Shown one piece after another: positions 6,440-7,950 of a stretch of 7,950 nt of DNA. The stretch is taken from contig JALWEK010000173.1 of assembly GCA_027014185.1 (NCBI GenBank), positions 1 through 7,950 of the forward strand, written 5' to 3'. The stretch comes from Aquificaceae bacterium (GTDB lineage: Bacteria > Aquificota > Aquificia > Aquificales > Aquificaceae). A program made the position numbers and the translations under genes. The notes below the pieces were generated by a model. The model made no database searches, was not told where the DNA came from, and saw nothing but the letters and a program-made list of their open reading frames with translations. Every line of letters begins with the position of its first letter. Positions within the stretch are counted from its first letter, which is position 1.

Positions 6440-7105
6440 TTAGACGAACTCCCACACATCCACGTCGCTCCCCGAAGGCCTCCTTATCTCACCGCTCGCC
6501 ACCCTGAAGATTATCTTAGCCACTTTCTCTGGACGAACACCCTGGTATCCCGTCATCCTAGTGGCGGTCATACCAGGGTTTACGGCGTAAACCTTTACGC
6601 TCTCCTCCTCCGCAAGAGCCTGTGTAAAACCCCTGACACCGAACTTGGTGGCGCAGTAGGTGGTAAGCTCGGAAAAGCCAGTCTTCCCTGCACCGCTCCC
6701 GATGTTTATGATCATCTCCTTCACGTAGGGCAGAGCTACCTTCGTAATCTTTATAAGACCCTCCAGGTTCACCCTCACCTGGTCCTCTATCTCCTCAAAG
6801 CTCTGTTCCTTCAAGGGCTTCCAGGCAAGGACCCCCGCGTTGTTTACCAGGATATCTATCCTCCCGTAGCGCTTTACAGCCTCCTCGACGCACCCGATTA
6901 TGCTCCCGTTGTCCTTGAGATCAAGGTAAAGAAGGATCGCATCCTCAGCGCCGAGCTCGAGGCATCTTCTTTTTGTTACCTCCCCTTCCTCCTTATCCCT
7001 GTGGTACGTAATAACGAGCCTCGCTCCAGCCCTGGCGAACTCGTAGGCTGTGTATCTGCCTATCCCTATGCTCGAGCCTGTTATGAGGACTACCTTTCCC
7101 CTCAC
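6440..7105 (-). CDS. Short-chain dehydrogenase/reductase (SDR) family oxidoreductase
   Basis: A 221-residue classical SDR with a Rossmann fold that uses NAD(P)H to reduce or oxidise a carbonyl/alcohol; the substrate is not clear. Cofactor motif TGSSIGIG is at 9-16 and NNAG at 88-91. The catalytic tetrad appears complete: Asn113 (VNLEG), Ser137 (INIGSGAG), Tyr150 and Lys154 (YCATK). NPG at 176-178 precedes the substrate loop. At 221 residues it is somewhat shorter than the common 240-250, mostly in the substrate-loop and C-terminal region. It resembles FabG-like enzymes, but the short end and ITYHRDKEEGE cofactor-specificity region do not allow a firm name. The start is GTG (7103-7105), overlapping the stop of the 114-residue gene (GTGA), so it is translationally coupled to that gene. 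Confidence 0.92.
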   Translation of the reverse strand: MRGKVVLITGSSIGIGRYTAYEFARAGARLVITYHRDKEEGEVTKRRCLELGAEDAILLYLDLKDNGSIIGCVEEAVKRYGRIDILVNNAGVLAWKPLKEQSFEEIEDQVRVNLEGLIKITKVALPYVKEMIINIGSGAGKTGFSELTTYCATKFGVRGFTQALAEEESVKVYAVNPGMTATRMTGYQGVRPEKVAKIIFRVASGEIRRPSGSDVDVWEFV

Positions 7106-7446
7106 TTCTTATCTTCTAACGGGGTACACCTGTTCACGTCCCCAAAGCACTCGGGACAAAGATCGAAGAAGACCAGAAGCCCGAGTCCCCCTAACATCAT
7201 GTTCACCTGGGTTATGACCAGGTTCTCCTGTCTGTCGGGCAGGATCTGGTACTTCTCGAGCTCCTTTCCGCAGGCGGTCTTGTTCTCCGCATCACCCAGC
7301 TTGTGGAACTGGAAGACCAGGCGCTTAGTCCTCCTGCACTTCATCCATCTGGGGCTGAGATCCAGTATGACGAAGTTTATCTGAACGTTCTCGTCCGCGA
7401 GCTTCGCCTTTTCCATAAGCTTCTTAATCCTCTCCGGATCGGTCAT
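7102..7446 (-). CDS. Small cysteine-containing protein, function unknown
   Basis: A 114-residue protein I do not recognise. The N-terminal 20 residues look helical and charged (MTDPERIKKLMEKAK). Residues 21-50 look like strands (VQINFVILDL, TKRLVFQFHKLG). A hydrophobic run, VNMMLGGLGLLVFFDL (81-96), leads straight into CPEC (97-100) with another Cys at 107; Cys37 and Cys59 lie upstream. The CxxC plus extra cysteines could bind zinc or an iron-sulfur centre or form a redox pair; the hydrophobic run is short and Gly-rich, so a true membrane span is uncertain. It has an extended Shine-Dalgarno, GGAGGTGATC, 2 nt before its ATG (7 nt from the GGAGG core), and overlaps the SDR gene by 4 bp. It is likely the first gene of a run through SDR towards cytochrome c. 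Confidence 0.8.
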   Translation of the reverse strand: MTDPERIKKLMEKAKLADENVQINFVILDLSPRWMKCRRTKRLVFQFHKLGDAENKTACGKELEKYQILPDRQENLVITQVNMMLGGLGLLVFFDLCPECFGDVNRCTPLEDKK

Positions 7447-7448
7447 CT

Positions 7449-7458
7449 GATCACCTCC
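7449..7458 (-). promoter_or_regulatory. Extended Shine-Dalgarno site of the 114-residue gene
   Basis: GGAGGTGATC on the minus strand matches the anti-Shine-Dalgarno end of bacterial 16S rRNA over ten bases, with the GGAGG core 7 nt from the ATG at 7444-7446. It is the longest such match I see in the window and suggests strong translation of this unknown gene. Confidence 0.85.
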
Positions 7459-7466
7459 GAGTGTAG

Positions 7467-7473
7467 TATTATA
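7467..7473. promoter_or_regulatory. Divergent -10 boxes between the 114-residue gene and rhomboid
   Basis: On the minus strand TATAAT (7468-7473) ends 21 nt before the ATG of the 114-residue gene, leaving about a 15-nt leader that contains its Shine-Dalgarno. On the plus strand the same bases read TATTAT (7467-7472), placing a start near 7479, just before the rhomboid ribosome site at 7482. The two overlapping boxes could make this a compact bidirectional promoter. -35 matches are poor on both strands. Confidence 0.45.
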
Positions 7474-7481
7474 TGGAGCTT

Positions 7482-7487
7482 AAGGAG
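7482..7487 (+). promoter_or_regulatory. Shine-Dalgarno site that fixes the rhomboid start
   Basis: AAGGAG with a 9-nt spacer to the ATG at 7497-7499. The alternative ATG at 7473 has no ribosome site and lies on the putative -10 box. The downstream start gives MIPIRDINPS, the usual opening of bacterial rhomboids of this type. Confidence 0.75.
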
Positions 7488-7496
7488 AAAGTAAGG

Positions 7497-7950
7497 ATGA
7501 TACCGATTAGGGACATAAACCCCTCGAGGACCTTCCCCGTAGTGAACGTGGCCATAATAGTCATCTGCTCTGTTGTGTGGCTCTATGAGTGGAGCCTATC
7601 CAAGAAGATACTCCTAACGGTTCAGGGTCAGGTGAGCGCCCTCGATGTGTTCATAAGGCAGTTCGGCCTCGTTCCTGCAAAGGTCCTAGAGCAGCCTTAC
7701 ACCCTATTGACCCACATGTTCCTCCACGGGGGGTGGTTTCACATAATCGGGAACATGTGGTTCCTCTGGGTCTTCGGGGACAACGTGGAGGACAGGCTCG
7801 GGAAGTTTAAGTATGTGGTCTTTTACATTACCACCGGGCTCGCCGCCGCACTCACACAGACCTTCATAAGCCTCCTCTTCGGGGGAGGACACGTTCCCAT
7901 GGTGGGGGCAAGCGGTGCGGTGAGCGGTGTTCTGGGAGCCTACATGAAGC
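7497..7950 (+). CDS. Rhomboid family intramembrane serine protease (3' part outside window)
   Basis: The first 151 residues of a polytopic inner-membrane protease that cuts transmembrane substrates. The opening MIPIRDINPSRTFP is typical of one large bacterial rhomboid group. Membrane segment 1 spans about residues 15-31. A loop (about 38-66, with FGLVPAKV) leads to TLLTHMFLHGGWFHIIGNMWFLWVFGDNVED (69-99), which holds the conserved HGGWxH and Asn86 of the oxyanion hole. A further segment is at about 107-128. GASG (137-140) carries the catalytic Ser139 at the start of the next helix. The partner His, expected two helices later, lies beyond the window, so completeness cannot be judged. The gene diverges from the 114-residue gene across 50 bp. 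Substrates are unknown. Confidence 0.93.
   Translation, partial: MIPIRDINPSRTFPVVNVAIIVICSVVWLYEWSLSKKILLTVQGQVSALDVFIRQFGLVPAKVLEQPYTLLTHMFLHGGWFHIIGNMWFLWVFGDNVEDRLGKFKYVVFYITTGLAAALTQTFISLLFGGGHVPMVGASGAVSGVLGAYMK

Noticed and set aside
6428..7384. Long plus-strand open frame (318 codons) antisense to the SDR and 114-residue genes
   Set aside because: Its translation matches nothing recognisable, while both minus-strand genes have clear motifs or ribosome sites and coupled starts. GC-biased codons commonly leave the antisense frame open.
7473..7496. Upstream ATG adding 8 residues to rhomboid
   Set aside because: No Shine-Dalgarno and it overlaps the putative -10 box, whereas the ATG at 7497 has AAGGAG and begins the family-typical MIPIRD sequence.

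Overview
This window looks like a core chromosomal stretch of a member of the Aquificaceae (hyperthermophilic, hydrogen/sulfur-oxidising bacteria). The best clue is the small cytochrome c at 6080-6394, whose mature part is very like the soluble cytochrome c555 I recall from Aquifex aeolicus. The thymidylate kinase at 29-622 also resembles the Aquifex enzyme. Arginine is coded mostly by AGG/AGA and isoleucine often by ATA, genes are packed with 4-bp overlaps, and functionally unrelated genes sit side by side, all usual for this group. The genus is an inference from remembered sequences; no search was run.

Layout. (1) 1-1234, minus strand: a GC-rich hairpin, tmk (thymidylate kinase), and upstream of it a short cytosolic molybdopterin oxidoreductase with a cysteine Mo ligand. 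(2) 1301-1627, plus strand: a small basic helical protein of unknown function whose 3' end overlaps trpG tail to tail. (3) 1617-4184, minus strand: a tight block of five genes in transcription order Uma2-family nuclease-like protein, LOG-like (TIGR00725-type) nucleotide-binding protein, unknown helical 117-residue protein, COG1926-type phosphoribosyltransferase, and trpG/pabA glutamine amidotransferase. The first four overlap one another. (4) 4209-6020: aspS, of the bacterial type with a GAD domain. (5) 6080-7446, minus strand: cytochrome c, a short-chain dehydrogenase/reductase, and an unknown cysteine-containing protein. (6) 7497 to the window end, plus strand: the start of a rhomboid intramembrane serine protease, cut by the window edge. 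No stretch over 300 bases lacks a gene; the largest gaps are about 50-66 bp.

The most striking signal is regulatory. Three minus-strand genes (tmk, Uma2, aspS) have a perfect TATAAT ending only 6-8 nt before the ATG and no Shine-Dalgarno sequence; trpG has the same arrangement with TATATT. If these are real -10 boxes, transcription would begin at or within about 2 nt of the start codon, giving leaderless mRNAs inside what looks like one long operon. Other genes here (cytochrome c, the 117- and 114-residue proteins, rhomboid) carry strong Shine-Dalgarno sites instead, so two modes of initiation seem to be interleaved.

The second point is that AspRS carries the His and Gly residues associated with non-discriminating enzymes, which charge both tRNA-Asp and tRNA-Asn. 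The third is the PRTase / LOG-like / Uma2 block, which pairs nucleotide-handling enzymes with a nuclease fold and two unknown proteins nearby; it is the best candidate here for an undescribed module, but the evidence is only gene order and overlap.
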